This document shows positions 1 to 58,263 of a DNA stretch of 64,000 bases, piece after piece (positions within the stretch are counted from its first letter, which is position 1; each line of letters starts with the position of its first letter). Location: the NCBI RefSeq assembly GCF_041146395.1, contig NC_091002.1, positions 8,426,501 to 8,490,500 of the forward strand, written 5' to 3'. Below the pieces are notes generated by a model. It was not told the DNA's origin and made no database searches. It saw only the letters and a program-made list of their open reading frames with translations. Origin of the DNA: Eulemur rufifrons. Its lineage: Eukaryota > Chordata > Mammalia > Primates > Lemuridae. The translations under genes and the position numbers were made by a program.

Positions 1-340
1 AAAAAATTAAGAGTAAGGAAGTTTTGAGCACAGAAGAGCAGTTAAAAAGTCAATCTGTAAATTGCATGTGTATTTTTAAAATTTATTTCTTAGTAGTCTA
101 GAATTTAGAATTATTTAATAAGGTAGTTGTAGGGAGTTTATAATGTCAAACAGTATTGTCTAAAAAGAGTCTTCATTTAATTATGGTCCCTAAAATGCTC
201 TATGATATTTTTGAATAAATAAAAAAAGGTTTTAAAGTTAATATGTTATATGGTTCCTCTATGATCACATTATAATAAATTGGACATCTTATTAAAATGA
301 GTTATTTGTATTTACATATCTCAGAAATGAATATAAATTA

Positions 341-743
341 CAGTTGACCTGAAGAACGCACAGGTTAGGGGCACCAATTCCCTGTGCAGTCAAAAATTTG
401 TGTATAATTTCTGACTCTCCCAAAACTTTACTACTAGCCTACTGATAACATAAGCAGTCAGTTAACATGTTTGGTATGTTATATGTTGTATTATATACTG
501 TATTCTTACAATAAAGCAAACTAGAGAAAACATCATTATTAAGAAAATCATAGGGAAGAAAAACTGTATTTACTAGTCACAAAGTGGAGGTGGATCATCA
601 GACAGGTGTTCGTTCTCATCATCTTCACACAAAGTAGGCTGAGGAGGGGAAATAGCAGTTGGTGGTGTTGTTTCTGTGTGGCAGAGGCAGAAGAAAATAT
701 GAGTGGACCCCTGCAGTTCAAATCCTTGTTCAGCGATCAAGGG
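341..743 (+). mobile_element. MER2/Tigger-like DNA transposon fossil
   Basis: Starts with a cagttgacc inverted-repeat end and closes with a related gttcagcgatcaaggg. Between them are the characteristic stretches 'ggttaggggcacc', 'tatactgtattcttacaata' and 'gtggatcatcag'. It is a non-autonomous cut-and-paste element, long dead. A short open frame inside it is not a gene. Confidence 0.75.
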
Positions 744-2589
744 TATTACATAGCGATTCCTGTCACTAAGAAAGTAACTATCTTTAAAACTGGGAACTCA
801 ACAATAGATTTCTGGTACTATAAACAAATAGCAGTAAGAACTGTAAAACTTGGCCAGTGTGTGCCAGTGTGAACAGCAGATAATTTTTTAAAGATACTGA
901 GTACAGAAGTCAGAAATGAAATTCCTTGTTGAGAAGCACAAGTTATCTTACACGTTTTTATGCTAACATGGTCTCACTATTATCGACCTCATACCCATAA
1001 ATTGAAACTGAAAGAGATACATTTACTTCATTAAAACAAGATATATTGTTCTATCTGCCAGATAATTGTCATGATAACAGTAATTTTATCAGAATAGGAC
1101 ATCCTGTTACCATCAGCCAAAAGATTATCATAGTCAGTATTACAATAGACTGATTTTGGGCTTAACAAATTGTAAGAAAAGTCCAAAAACATTTCACAAT
1201 AACAAAAATGCTGCTATGCTATGTAGGTGTGACACCTAAAGCACCTCCTAATCTGAACTGTATGATGACACCTTTAATTTAGTATGTATTTATCAAAGAA
1301 CTTTTATAAGTTAGGTTTTGCAAGTTGCAGGAGACTATGACAGATGCAGTTTCAGTCTTTAGGGTTCTCATAATAAAATACAGCTGTATCTATATAATTT
1401 CTGCGTTTTTTCAACAAAATTGTCAAAAATCATTTTTATTCATTTATTTCCTTGCCCAATTGACAAATAACTATCAAGTGTCTTTTAGGCAATAAGCATT
1501 TTTGTAATGTTACAGAATACAAACATGTAAGAAATACACTCAAAAGCTTTATATTTTATTGTCATTCTTATTATTTATTACTTTATTCAGTGTTTACTAT
1601 GTGTCTGATGCCCTCTGTGAGCTCATAACTATCATTTCTTATGTACTCACCACATTAAATATGTGCCAGACAGTTTGAGTCCATGGCAAGGAATTCATGC
1701 CTTAAAAAATTGGGTAACACGTCAGGTAAGCATGCCAGGTAGAGCGGCAGAAGAATGAGGCTTGGCAGAAGGAACATCTAACAAGATTGCATGTTTGGCA
1801 GAAGGAACAGCAAGTGCAAAATCTGAGATGCATGAGTGAACTTTGCAGGGTGTGTGAGCAGTTCAGTTTTGCTTTTGCAAAAAGCATAAAATGGGAGTGG
1901 TTGGGAATGAGACGAACACTTAGCTATGCCAAGATTGTGGAAGACTTTTTAATGTTATAGAAATGAATAAATCTTATCCTTTAGGCCACGGGAAATTTCT
2001 CAGGTTCAATGCCTTTGGCTGCAAGTAATAGATAACCTAAGGAACAGTGGCTGAAATGATAGGAACCAAGTTGTTTTGGTGGTTCAGTGATGTCATCAGG
2101 ATCCCATTTGTTGTCCCTTTTTTGGGGGTGCTCTTGGCAGCATTATGCTTATGTCTCCTTTCCTGGTTGGCTAATTAGCACCAGTTCCAAACATGATGTT
2201 CTCACAAGACAATATCCAAAGGTGGGAAGGGCTGCACTTCTTCATATGTTTCTTGTAACTAGGGAGAAAACTCAGAATGATGCAGTGGACTCCCGGTAAC
2301 ATTTTATCATCTGGGTGACACCACATGCTCATTTTTAAAGCAGTCACTGGGAAACAGATTTAATTACTGTGATTAGCTTAGAATAATTATTTCTCTTTGT
2401 GGACCCATGGAGGGGGATTGGGATGATAAATATCCAAATAGAATTGTGTTTCTTCAGCAAGAAAGAAGGAGGAATGGCTACTGGGTAGGGAGCCAGTAAA
2501 GTTTGCTGTAAGGATTCATTGAAGAATATTGAGCAGGGGAGTCTGAAGATTGGATTTGAGTTTTAGGGCATTCTGTATATGGTCTAAAT
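744..2589. other. Intron, no gene seen
   Basis: AT-rich intronic sequence. Apart from the possible L2 piece at 1735-1870 nothing is recognised, and open frames are short. The first 340 bases of the window are of the same kind. Confidence 0.6.
1735..1870 (+). repeat. Probable L2 fragment with a small internal repeat
   Basis: The phrase 'ggcagaaggaaca' occurs twice (about 1764 and 1796), followed by 'gcaagtgcaaaatctga'. This resembles the L2 consensus wording 'ggcagagggaacagcaagtgcaaa'. Weakly supported. Confidence 0.4.
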
Positions 2590-2802
2590 CAGGCATGGGC
2601 AAGCTTTGTCTGTAAAGGCCCTAGTAGTGAATATTTAAGCCCGTGTTATCTCTTTCACATCTGCTCAACCCTGCCATTGTAGTGTGAAAGCAGTCAGACA
2701 ATATGTAAACAGATAGGCGTGACTGTGCTCCAGTAACACTTTGTTTTACAAACCATATGGAAGGCTTGATTTGACCTGTGGGCTATAGTTTGCTGACCCT
2801 TC
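2590..2802 (-). mobile_element. MER20-like hAT DNA transposon
   Basis: About 213 bp, from 'caggcatgggcaagctttgt' to 'tagtttgctgaccctt'. It keeps the internal 'tctgtaaaggccctag' and 'ctgccattgtagtgtgaaag' blocks of this short non-autonomous family. A second copy lies at 30099-30294. Confidence 0.8.
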
Positions 2803-4191
2803 ATATAGGGAATAGATGGGAGTTAACCTGGGAGACAAAGGCAGCTTTTGCAATAATTCAAGCCGTAGTTTCCTGGTTACCAGTCCTTGGACTAGTATCA
2901 ATCTATCACGAGGTTTTCACCCATCCTTTGTGAAGTAGTTAGCAAGGTGGGTTTATTCATTTTAAAATATTGTATTTTTATTGGTATTGGACCTTTTTCA
3001 TTTGTTTTGCTTAAAATATATTTTTTTCAAGTAAGAAATAGTAATAATTGTTTGTGGTTTTGTTTTTCTTTTCCCTGTGAAAGCCATCAGTTAAAAGCAC
3101 ATGCTTAACCGGGAACTATAAACATGAACCAAACTTAAGTAAAATTTAAGAAAAACATTTACTGATATTTCTCATGGCAGTGGAATATAAAGCAGAGGCA
3201 GAAGGGAGGTACAGTTAATATGATTTAGTGATTACTGAATGTAAAAATTAGGGGTGGAGAGAAATCTCAGATGATGCATAGGTTTCCGGGTTGGACACTA
3301 ACATTTAAACTGGATACGCGGAAGGAGTGAGAATTGTCAGGTGAATAGAGAAGAGCAGCAGGTCAACAAGGAAAATGAACATTTTTCTATAAATGTTGAG
3401 TTTAATGAATATTCGTATAGAGTGTTTTCAGTTGGTAGTTGCATGATAGGTGTTTCTACCTGTAGGTGGAACACTGAGGTTGGCGATGCAGATTTGGAGT
3501 GATGTTGTTATAAGTAGTAATAGTGATAGACAAAGTCCTAAGTCTAAATGAACTTGTCCACAATGGGGAAGATGTACAATGAGAGGAAGGCCCGTGACAA
3601 AACTTTGAGAATGGCCACATTTCCCAGGAGGAAAGGAGTTAGTGAAGAAGATTGAGAAGTGGCTATAGAAAAATAGGAGAGAAATCAGAGGAAATGACAT
3701 TGAAAAAAAAAAAAGAAAGAAATGTGAGAATTTCATGCAAGAAGTATCAATTCTTCCACATAGGATTACTAAAAAGTAAGTTTGGTTGAACTTTTAAAAG
3801 TTCTTTGGTGGTACCCTTTGCAAAAGAACAATTTTGGAGTTGGAGGTTCTACTATTTATGTGATTTATACTTCTGTTGTCCCAATTGGGAAGAATACATC
3901 TACTGTGATCCTAGTTAATTTTTTTGTAACTGCAGCAGCTATCTACAGAGTCAGGGAAAATCATCTAGACTGGTGAGTATACGTGCTACCATTTTTCTAG
4001 AATTATCAAAATCTAAGGATCACATGTGAGGACAAACACTGTCTTTTTTATCTGATTCTTGTGGAAATGCTTGTTGTACTCAAGTCCTTGATAAGCTGTT
4101 CTGGATGCATTCAGAAACAAACATCTGGCAGAAACACCTGGAAGCCACTGTCAGACATACATACCCTCCCTCTGTCATGGAATCATAACAC
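2803..4191. other. Intron, nothing recognised
   Basis: AT-rich. An open frame at 3782-3976 ends at a good-looking donor (TG/gtgagt) but starts without an acceptor and matches nothing in the gene family. 4497-5424 and 6351-7059 are similarly featureless. Confidence 0.55.
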
Positions 4192-4496
4192 AGCTTTTTT
4201 TTTTTCTCTTTTACAGTCAGTGTCTTGCTCTGTTGCCTATGCTGGAGGGTAGTGGCCCAAACATATTAAGTTTATTGCACCCTTGAACTCCGGGGCTAAA
4301 ACAATCCTCTACCACAGCCTCTGGAGTAGTTGGGACTATAGGCATGTGCCATCATGCCTGGCTAATTTTTCTTATGTTTTATGGAGATATGGGGTCTCAC
4401 TATGTTGCCCAGTCTGGTTTTGAACTCCTGGTGTGATCCTCCCACTGTGTGATCCCAAAGTGCTGGGATTATAGGGGAGAGCCACCAGGCCTGGCC
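4192..4496 (-). mobile_element. Old Alu (AluJ-like), full dimer
   Basis: Poly(T) at 4195, then 'cttgctctgttgcc', 'gtagttgggactatagg', the middle linker and a right arm ending 'gccaccaggcctggcc'. It is diverged from both human AluS and lemur Alus, so an early-primate copy. Confidence 0.8.
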
Positions 4497-5424
4497 AAAG
4501 CCATGTTTTGCCAGAGTTTGAAGTTTTGATCAGAAATTGTTTAGAGATAAGCAGTTTGGAGAAACTGACTTCTATTAAATACTTTATTGCAGAAAATAAT
4601 ATAATATCATAAAGAATAATATCAGGTCATATTCTGAATATGCTGGTTTTCACTATTTTAGAAATTTTGGTGACATCGGTAGAAAAGTCAGTCCCTGAAT
4701 CTTTTTGTTAGTGCAGTTCTCTTTCTATTTGCCTTCTGGTATCTTTGCTCTTACTGTTTCCTTTTGAATTTCATCCATAAAGAAAATCCTATTAAGACAC
4801 ATTTCTAACATATATATGTCTGCCAAATGGATATTATTTCATTTTAAGAGAACTAGCTGCCTTTCTAAAGGATGCCCAGTATACTTTTAGTTTCTGACTA
4901 AACTTCCTTTCTTGCTAAACTTCTTTGCGTCACAATGACAGTATTTCTGATGATGATTTGCCAAGATTTTAAGTGTCTTCTTGGATGTCAAATATGAATT
5001 GTTTTATCTGACATAGTTTTCCTGTGAAGTACTTTTCTGGTTTACATTTCTTTAGAAATTGGTGATCTGTGATTTAACTGCAATATGTGGTGAATTGGGT
5101 TAGCACACTTTTAAGCATCTATTTATGAGATAACTCCCCTTTTCCTCCCAGTACTTAAAAGTCCTATAGATCCTTAATGATCAAAGCCACCCTTTGGGGG
5201 GGAGCAGTGGATAATTCATCCTATACTTTGGACTCAAATTTTTTGACCTTTGACTTGTTCTGCCAAGAATTGCCTTTAATGGATGAGCCATGTTTTTAGT
5301 TTTAGAAGAATTTAAGAAATATTTGAAATCAATAAAAGTAACTCTATGATCAATAGTATAGTATTATACTATAGCCAATGGCCATGTGGTTTTCCGCAAT
5401 TATTCCAGTTACTTGAATGATAAA

Positions 5425-5618
5425 AAATGATTTTATTTATTCATTTATTTGTTGAGAGATGTGGTCTGCCTATGTCACTCAGGCCACAGTCGAGTGGCTA
5501 TGAACAGGTGCAGTCGTGGTGCACCGCAGCCTGGAAGTCCTGGCTTCAAGGGGTCCTTCCACCTCAGCCTCCTGAGCAGCCGGGGGTACAGTCATGGGCC
5601 ACCACGCCCAGCCTGATG
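5425..5618 (-). mobile_element. FLAM/Alu-monomer-like SINE
   Basis: A T-rich start, then 'tcactcaggccacagtcgag', 'cctcagcctcctgagcagcc' and 'gccaccacgcccagcctgat'. It is a single arm with no second monomer, hence FLAM-like. The overlapping 94-codon open frame is a by-product of the repeat. Confidence 0.7.
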
Positions 5619-5954
5619 TACAGTTATTATAAAAGTGAATTAATCCCTGCTGAATCAGAGAAAATTGACTGTTATCTTTTTAATTTTTTTCTAGAAACTT
5701 TCATAGTATAGAATATATCATCAATCATTAAGATTCTCTATTTTTTATTCTGGTAAAAGTAGGATTGTTGCTTGTTTCTCATTATTTTCTGGCTTCATTA
5801 TTTCATCTATCCCTTGTATTCAAATGTTCATAGAAATGCAGGAATATCCAAGGCAAATATCAAAAAAGGCAGATTAGGGGTAATTACTCCCTGAAATAAT
5901 ACCAACTGAAGTAATAACCATTTATACAGTGCAGTTGTGTCAGTGTTTCCCAAG

Positions 5955-6350
5955 ACCACACTCAGGTTTGGTAATCCCCAGAAGGACTCACAGGACTAAG
6001 AAAATAGTCCTCCTTAGGGCTTTCATTTATTACAGTGAAAGGATGCAAAGCAAAATTAGCAAAAGGCAAAGGTACATGTGGTGAAGTCTGGAGGAAAGCA
6101 GTCACAAGCTTCTATGACTCCTCTCCTGTAGAGTTACCAGGATGTGCTTCCTAGCCCCAAATTTTGACAACACTTGTGCAGTCTTATCTACCTGTACCAG
6201 AGTCTCATTAGAGACTCAGTGTCCAAGTTTCCTGTGGAGGCTAGTCATAATAGGCATTCTGTCCCTCACCTGTACCAAAATTCCAGACTCCCAGAAGGAA
6301 AGTAGCTCTTCAGAGTGAGTCACATTGTTTATGTGAAGAGTTTAGGCACA
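5955..6350. mobile_element. Probable LTR remnant, family not assigned
   Basis: The stretches 'gactcacaggactaagaaaa', 'catttattacagtgaaagga', 'ctcattagagactcagtgtc' and 'ccagactcccagaaggaaag' resemble an endogenous-retrovirus LTR known from other primate genomes. No internal viral genes are seen. Confidence 0.5.
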
Positions 6351-7059
6351 GTGTGACACTCTTTTCACTTATGGAATGATGGGAATGCTCTCAAATCCAA
6401 GGTCCCAGATGCCAGCCATGGGCCAGTCTTACAAGCAGGCCTTTCCAACGATGGTAGTCTCATGCTTGCTATATGAAATACAGGACAGCAGTTACAGCCC
6501 AACTTAACTTTTCGTGGTTTTAAAATTTTATTTAATAGCAGATAATGTAATGATAGAACATAACATGATACTGGTTTCAGTTGCATGATCCATATTAAGT
6601 TGCAATGCTGTTTACTTTTATTTACTGTTAGTGAATATTTTACAGATATTTGTACATAAGTTACTATGCTTATATAGGCAATTACAATCTGTCCTCATCT
6701 GATTAAGCTTTCAGTGAAATTTTAGGTAAAATAAGCATATTGATTTCTGATTTAAAATTAGAATAAGGATTGTCTTTTATATTAATTATATGCATGGTCC
6801 AGTTTCAATTCTTCTTGTATTAATTCACTATTTGTAATTATGAAATAAAAAATAATCATTTTATTATTTATTTTCTTGCCTAAGTTGCAATTAAACTTAT
6901 TTGGTTTATATATTTTTGTATATTTCAATTTGGGAGGTAATGCACATATTCTGTAACTTTGGTGGTAAAATATGCCTAAGTTTCAAGGTGACTGCATTCT
7001 GCTATAATATTAACATATGGTAGTAGCAGGTTAACTGAATATCTATTTTTTCAAATAAA

Positions 7060-7480
7060 TGAGTTTATTTTAAGAACACTTCTAGGTTCACAGCAAAACT
7101 GAGAGGATGGTACAGAGATTACCCATATACCCCATGTCTCCCATACATGAGCAGCCTCCCCCATTATCAACATCCCTCCCAGAGTTGCACATTTGTTACA
7201 ATTGATGAACCTCCATTGACACATCATTGTCATCCAAAGTCTATAGATTACATTAGGGTTCACTCTTGGTGCTGTGCGTTCTATAGGATTAGATGAATGT
7301 ATAATGACATGTATCTCCATTGTAGTATCATATGCAGAATAGTTTCACTGCTCTAAAAATCCTCTATACTGTGCCTTTTCATCCCTGCCTCTTTCCCTGC
7401 CCATGAATCCCTGGCAACCACCAATCATTTTGCTATCTCCATAGTTTTGCTCTTCCCAGAATAGTCACACATTTTGAATA
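7060..7480 (-). mobile_element. L1 3'-end fragment (old L1M type), antisense
   Basis: The sequence runs through 'ttcacagcaaaactgagagg', 'ttacccatataccccatgtc' and 'atgaatccctggcaaccacc', typical of antisense L1M ORF2/3' regions. The 89-codon minus-strand frame inside it is part of the repeat. Confidence 0.7.
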
Positions 7481-8554
7481 ATACAATAGATATCTTTTCA
7501 AACATTTAAAAAATTAAAATTCTAAGGTAATTAAAGGTATTCATTTAAGACAATTCTTTGTTCCTGATCCCCCCCCATTTTTTTTTTTTTTGGTTCATCA
7601 GTGTGGGTTCTGATGACATATGCTTTACATACTGAAGAAAAGCTTGCTTTCTGTAGATATGTGCCACATAATGGGGAAGGTTGAGAAGAATGACATCATG
7701 CGGTACTACACAGCACTAACTGGACCATCTTTCTGTATGAGTTGGGTCCAGATAGACTCTCGCAATGGAAGAGGGCAATCTCACAAGGTTGTATTTTATA
7801 AAACCTGGATGACAAATATTTCATACTTACCATGCAATTGGAAATGAGACCCAACAGTGAATACTATAGGTGAATAAATATGTTCCATCCTCATTCTCTT
7901 CCTTTGAGGGATGAGTTTGACAAAGGTCTATGTAATTATGGCAAGGCTCACAAACTAGATTATCAGTCATGAGGAATGCCAAGAGAGTCACACTGTTTTG
8001 CTTTACGTGAAGTGAAAAAGCATTTCTTTTCCTCTCACTATGGAGTTGGACAACTGTTGGCCCATTTTTGGAGCTTGAGCAAGTTAATAGTTTTAGCTAC
8101 ATATATATTTTTTCATATCAGAGAGCACTCCTTGGCAACTTACCATCACCTCCCCAGTATTCTAAAGCTTTCCTCTGAGTATGACATACAGTTCAGAGTG
8201 GATAAGCTATTGCTTGAGGGAGTGATCATTCCAGTGGTTCTTTCCATGAGAGATAAAAATGGCAGGTGAATTTGAGCCTTGCTTGCAACATACATAGGGC
8301 AGAGAAAGAGCTAGAAGTAAGTAAACTTACCAGCATCTGCCTCAGAATAAGATTAGTGAGAGTAAGTACATTGATCTCTCTTGAGCTCTTTTCCACTGCA
8401 GCTGAAAAGTCTTTCAAGGATCCTTGTCCCTGGCCTGTTTACTGTTTTGCCTTGCTTCAAAGTATAATGTTCCTATCCCTAGTTTTCCTTCAGTGGGTGT
8501 TTTATCCTAAACTGAACAGGAGAGGCTGTGTTGTGCCATAGCAAAATACGTACT
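7481..8554. other. Intron, nothing recognised
   Basis: A few short frames (for example 7620-7847 and 7976-8269) with no family resemblance and no splice context. 10046-10434 is likewise empty. Confidence 0.55.
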
Positions 8555-9258
8555 GTAGCCTACCCTTATCTGTGGATATGTTCTAAGACTCCCAATGAAT
8601 GCTTGGAACTCTGAACAGCACCAAACCCTATATATACAATGATTGCTCCTGTATATATACATGTATATGATATATATACACATATAATATACATATATCA
8701 TAACGTTTAATTTCTAAATTAGGCACAGTAAAAGATTGACAATAGTAACAATAAAATAGAACAATTATATCTCTACACGGTCATAAAAGTTATGGAAATG
8801 TGGTCTCTCAAATGATCTCCTTGTACATACTCACCCTTTTTCTTCTAATGATGATGTGAGATGATACAGTGTCTACATAATGAGATGAATTACATTGAAT
8901 AACATAGCAGTTTTAGGCTACAATTGACCTTCTAACTATACGTCAGAAAGACAAGTATCTGCTTTGGATGATGCTGAATCAGGGAGCCACAATGATGTTG
9001 ATATTTGGATATTAGGAGCAGAGCATTCTAATGACGACTGGGTGGATAGCACGTCCAGTTTAGATACGCTGGACAAGCAAATGAGTCAGGTCCTGGACAG
9101 GGTGGAGTGGGATGGCTGAAGATTTCATCATGCTACTTAGAATGGCATGATGAATGGCAGCTGCATTGCACATTTCTAAAATTTTCCACTTAACGATTTG
9201 GAACCATGATTGACCATGGGTAACTGATATCACAGAAATCAAAACAGGGGATGTGATA
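8555..9258 (+). mobile_element. Tigger-like (pogo family) DNA transposon fossil
   Basis: From 'cctacccttatctgtggata' to 'gatatcacagaaatcaaaac', about 700 bp. It keeps 'aattaggcacagtaaaagat', 'cattgaataacatagcag' and 'gtccaggtcctgga'-type internal wording of a well-known Tigger MITE. It has an AT-dinucleotide expansion at 8645-8700. Confidence 0.7.
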
Positions 9259-9384
9259 TTGTGAAATATATATGTGGTCTTTTATTTGGTTTCCTGGCAT
9301 ACAACTCCTAAAATTTTTAGACTCTCCGAAGTGATATCTTTTTGTGTGTGAAGGATTGACTGATGGCTGGCAGCCACCAGGTAG

Positions 9385-10045
9385 CTGCAGGATGGAGGCT
9401 GGTCATCGCAAAGACCAAGGCATGATTAGAGGGTTGGGACTTGCACCCCACCTCCAACCTCCAGGGAGGAGAGTGGGGCTGAAGATAACTTGATCTTCAA
9501 TGGCCCGTGATTTAATTTGTCACATCTCTGTAATGAAGCTTTCATAAATAGCCAAGGACTGAGTTTAGAGAGCTTCCAGATAGCTGAATATGTGGAAGTT
9601 CTTCTAGGGTGGAAGCCCTGGGAGGTCATGGACTCACCCTACCCCTCCCCCCATACCTCGTCCTATGCATCTCTTCACCCACAATTTTTGGAACATGTTT
9701 TCCTGAGTTCTGTGAGCCGTTCTAGGAAATTAGGGGAACACAAAGAGGAAATTGCAGGAAGCTTGGCTTGAATGTGATCAGTCAGAAGTTCTGGAGGCCC
9801 ATATTTGTGGACAGTGTGTGAAAAAGCCAGCCTTGGGGACTGAGCCTCAACCCATGGGATCTGAAGCTATCTCCATGGAGATAGTGTTGGAATTGAATCA
9901 GAGGAATCCCAGCTGGTGTCTCCTGCAGAATGAATTGCTTGATTGTTTGTGGGGAACCCCCTGCACCACCACCACATTTGGTCACAGAAGTCTTTTGTGC
10001 TGATAATTGCTGTTGTGGTGTGAGAACATATACCAACAAGGGTGA
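9385..10045 (+). mobile_element. Probable solo LTR of an ERVL-type element
   Basis: About 660 bp including 'aggcatgattagagggttgg', 'catacctcgtcctatgcatc', 'tgagttctgtgagccgttct' and 'tgggatctgaagctatctcc'. These resemble a common mammalian LTR whose family name I am not sure of. Short frames here are non-genic. No viral coding region adjoins it. Confidence 0.55.
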
Positions 10046-10434
10046 CTGCTCTATACTCTGTTCTTAGAGCTCCCAGTCTGTTAGTCCAGAAATCATGCTG
10101 TTTAAGTTTGACACTGTCTTCTTGTAATACTGATTCTATTAGTGAGACCATTTTCTGTCACTCTGGTAGGTTTCAGTTGGGATTATGATTATTGTACACA
10201 GCAGTTCACTTGTAGGTATCAAAATTTTGATAAATTCCAGTCTTCCTTACATTTGATAAAAATGAAAGGAGGGGAGGCAAGAGTTAGTAATGCATTAATT
10301 GCCTACCAATAGTATAGATAATATTAATACTGGTACAGTCTCCGGGTGTGATCCCAAAACAATACCTTGTAACAAAGCATCAGTCTTTTTCTTATTTTGG
10401 TACAAAGTCTAAAACATGTACAGAAGTGTGCATT

Positions 10435-10565
10435 ATTTATTTATTTTTTGTGAAGGTGGAGTCTTGCTGTGTTGCTCAGGCTGGTCTTATTTACCTGGGC
10501 TCCTCAAAGGTTTTTTTTGCCCCAGCCTCCTGAGTAGCTGAGATTACAGGCACATAACATCATGC
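10435..10565 (-). mobile_element. Alu fragment, antisense
   Basis: A T-rich start, then 'gagtcttgctgtgttgctca' and 'cctcctgagtagctgagatt'. It is internally deleted and ends about 70 bp before exon 1 of the window. Confidence 0.65.
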
Positions 10566-10637
10566 TTTTCTATGCTTTTAATGTTCTGTATTTGTCTACT
10601 GTTGATTTAAAAATACTTTACTTTTTTTCTTTAATAG

Positions 10638-56591
<45,954 letters not shown>

Positions 56592-56705
56592 ATCAAGATA
56601 TACTTTGGACAGCATCATCACAATATGTACCATTTTAAAAAAATTCTATGATCTGAAAGACTTTTAAGTGGATCTTGCAAATAAAAAGCAATTTTACCTC
56701 CTTAG
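56592..56705 (+). promoter_or_regulatory. 3' UTR and poly(A) signal of the ANKRD26-like gene
   Basis: A canonical AATAAA lies at 56680-56685, about 90 bases past the stop codon, so cleavage is expected near 56700. The bases between stop and signal still resemble the human coding end (NQDILW frame and ATGATCTGA at 56648-56656). The 3' UTR is therefore partly former coding sequence. An Alu begins shortly downstream. Confidence 0.75.
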
Positions 56706-56728
56706 ACTATAGAAATATCAGGTATTTA

Positions 56729-57099
56729 TTTTTTATTCTTATTTTTTTTTTGTTATTTATTTATTTACTTACTTATTTATATATTGAGACATAGACTTGC
56801 TCTGTTGTTGGGGCTAGAGTGCTGTGGCATCAGCCTAGCTCACAGCAACCTCAAACTCCTTGGCTTCAGTGATCCTCCTGCCTCAGCCTCCCAAGTAGCT
56901 GCGACTACAGGCATTCACCACCATGCCTGGCCAATTTTTTCTATTTTCAGTTGTCTGGTTAATTTTTTATTTTTCTATTTTTAGTAGGATGGGGTCTCAC
57001 TCTTGCTCAAGCTGGTCTCAAACTCCTGAGCTCAAGCAATTCTTCTGCCTCGGCCTCCCAGAGTGCTAGGATTACAGAGGTGAGCCACCATGCCTGGCA
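56729..57099 (-). mobile_element. Strepsirrhine-type Alu just past the gene end
   Basis: It has a long T/ATTT-rich start, then 'gctgtggcatcagcctagct' and a right arm ending 'gccaccatgcctggc'. The flanks tatcaggtattta (56716-56728) and tgtcaggtgttta (57100-57112) form a 13-bp target-site duplication with two mismatches. Confidence 0.92.
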
Positions 57100-57163
57100 T
57101 GTCAGGTGTTTAAACAGCCAAACAACCAAATTTTCACCAATACTTGGTTGGAGTAAATTGATG

Positions 57164-57835
57164 GCCGATTTTTTTTAATTTAATTTAGGATACTATGGGG
57201 GTACAAACATTTTGGTTACATGTTATGACTTGGTCACACCCAAACCATAATTTGAGGCATGCCTTTTCTCCCGTACAATGCTTACCACATCCATTAGTTG
57301 TGAGTTTACCCACCCCCAAGCTCCCAATCCCTGAAGAATATTACTACCATGTGAGCACCATAGTGTTGATCACTCAGTGCCAATTTGATAGTGAGTACAC
57401 GTGGTGCCTATTTGTCCATTCTTCTGATGCCTCACTTCGGAGGATGGGCTCAAGTTGTATCCAGGAAAATATAAGAGGTGCTAGATCACCATCGTTTCTT
57501 ATAATTGAGTAATATTCCATTGTATACATATACCAAATTTTAATAATCCACTCATGAATTGACGGGCACTTGGGTTGTTTCCACATCCTTCCAATAGTGA
57601 ATTGAGCTGCCATAAACATTCGAGTGCAGATGTCTTTATTATAGAATGTCTTTTATTCTTTTCGGTAGATGCCTAATAGTGCTATTGCTGGAGCAAAGGG
57701 TATTTCTATTTTTAGATCTTTGAGGTATCTCCAAATTCTTTTCCACAGAGGTTGCACTAATTTGCAGTCCCACCAGCAGTGTTGTATGAGTGTTCCTATC
57801 TCTCCACATCCTGGCCAGCATATGTTGCTTTGAGA
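57164..57835 (-). mobile_element. L1 (lemur-type) 3' end, antisense, 5'-truncated
   Basis: 'aggatactatgggggtacaa' opens the element, followed by 'tgaggcatgccttttctccc' and 'gttgcactaatttgcagtcc'. It is the same family as 50803 and is truncated after about 670 bp. Confidence 0.85.
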
Positions 57836-57963
57836 TACTTTTGATAAAGGCGATGGCCTATTTTTATTTTACAATTTTTATCACTATACAGACAGATATT
57901 TCACTAGACTAGACAGATACAATGATACCTGTCTAAAGCTAGTGATTGATAGATTTAGCTTTA

Positions 57964-58252
57964 AGGCCAGGCATGGTGGCTCACGCCTATAATCCTAGCA
58001 CTCTGGGAGGCCAAGGTGGTAGAATTGCTTAAGCTCAGGAGTTGAAGGTCAGCCTGAGCGAGAGACTCCATCTCTACTAAAAATAGAAAAACTCAGACGG
58101 GAATGGTGGCACACGCCTGTAGTCCCAGCTACTTGGGAGACTGAGGCAGGAGGATCACTTGAGCTCAGGAGTTTGAGGTCGCTGTGAGCTAGGCTGACAC
58201 CATGGCACTCTAGCCTGGGCAACAGAGCGAGACTGTCTCAAAAAAAAAAAAA
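57964..58252 (+). mobile_element. Strepsirrhine-type Alu, complete
   Basis: 'aggccaggcatggtggctca' to a 13-A tail. It has a perfect 11-bp target-site duplication atttagcttta (57953-57963 and 58253-58263). The youngest-looking SINE in the window. Confidence 0.95.
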
Positions 58253-58263
58253 ATTTAGCTTTA

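Noticed and set aside
3782..3976. Open frame ending at a good donor (gtgagt), a possible extra 5' exon
   Set aside because: No acceptor with a pyrimidine tract precedes it and the peptide does not resemble any ANKRD26 segment.
8645..8700. AT-rich alternating run as a possible regulatory or cruciform element
   Set aside because: It sits inside the Tigger-like element at a place where that family is AT-rich, and looks like simple-sequence drift.
9517..10151. Overlapping frames on both strands near 9.5-10.1 kb
   Set aside because: They lie in a probable LTR remnant and show no protein similarity.
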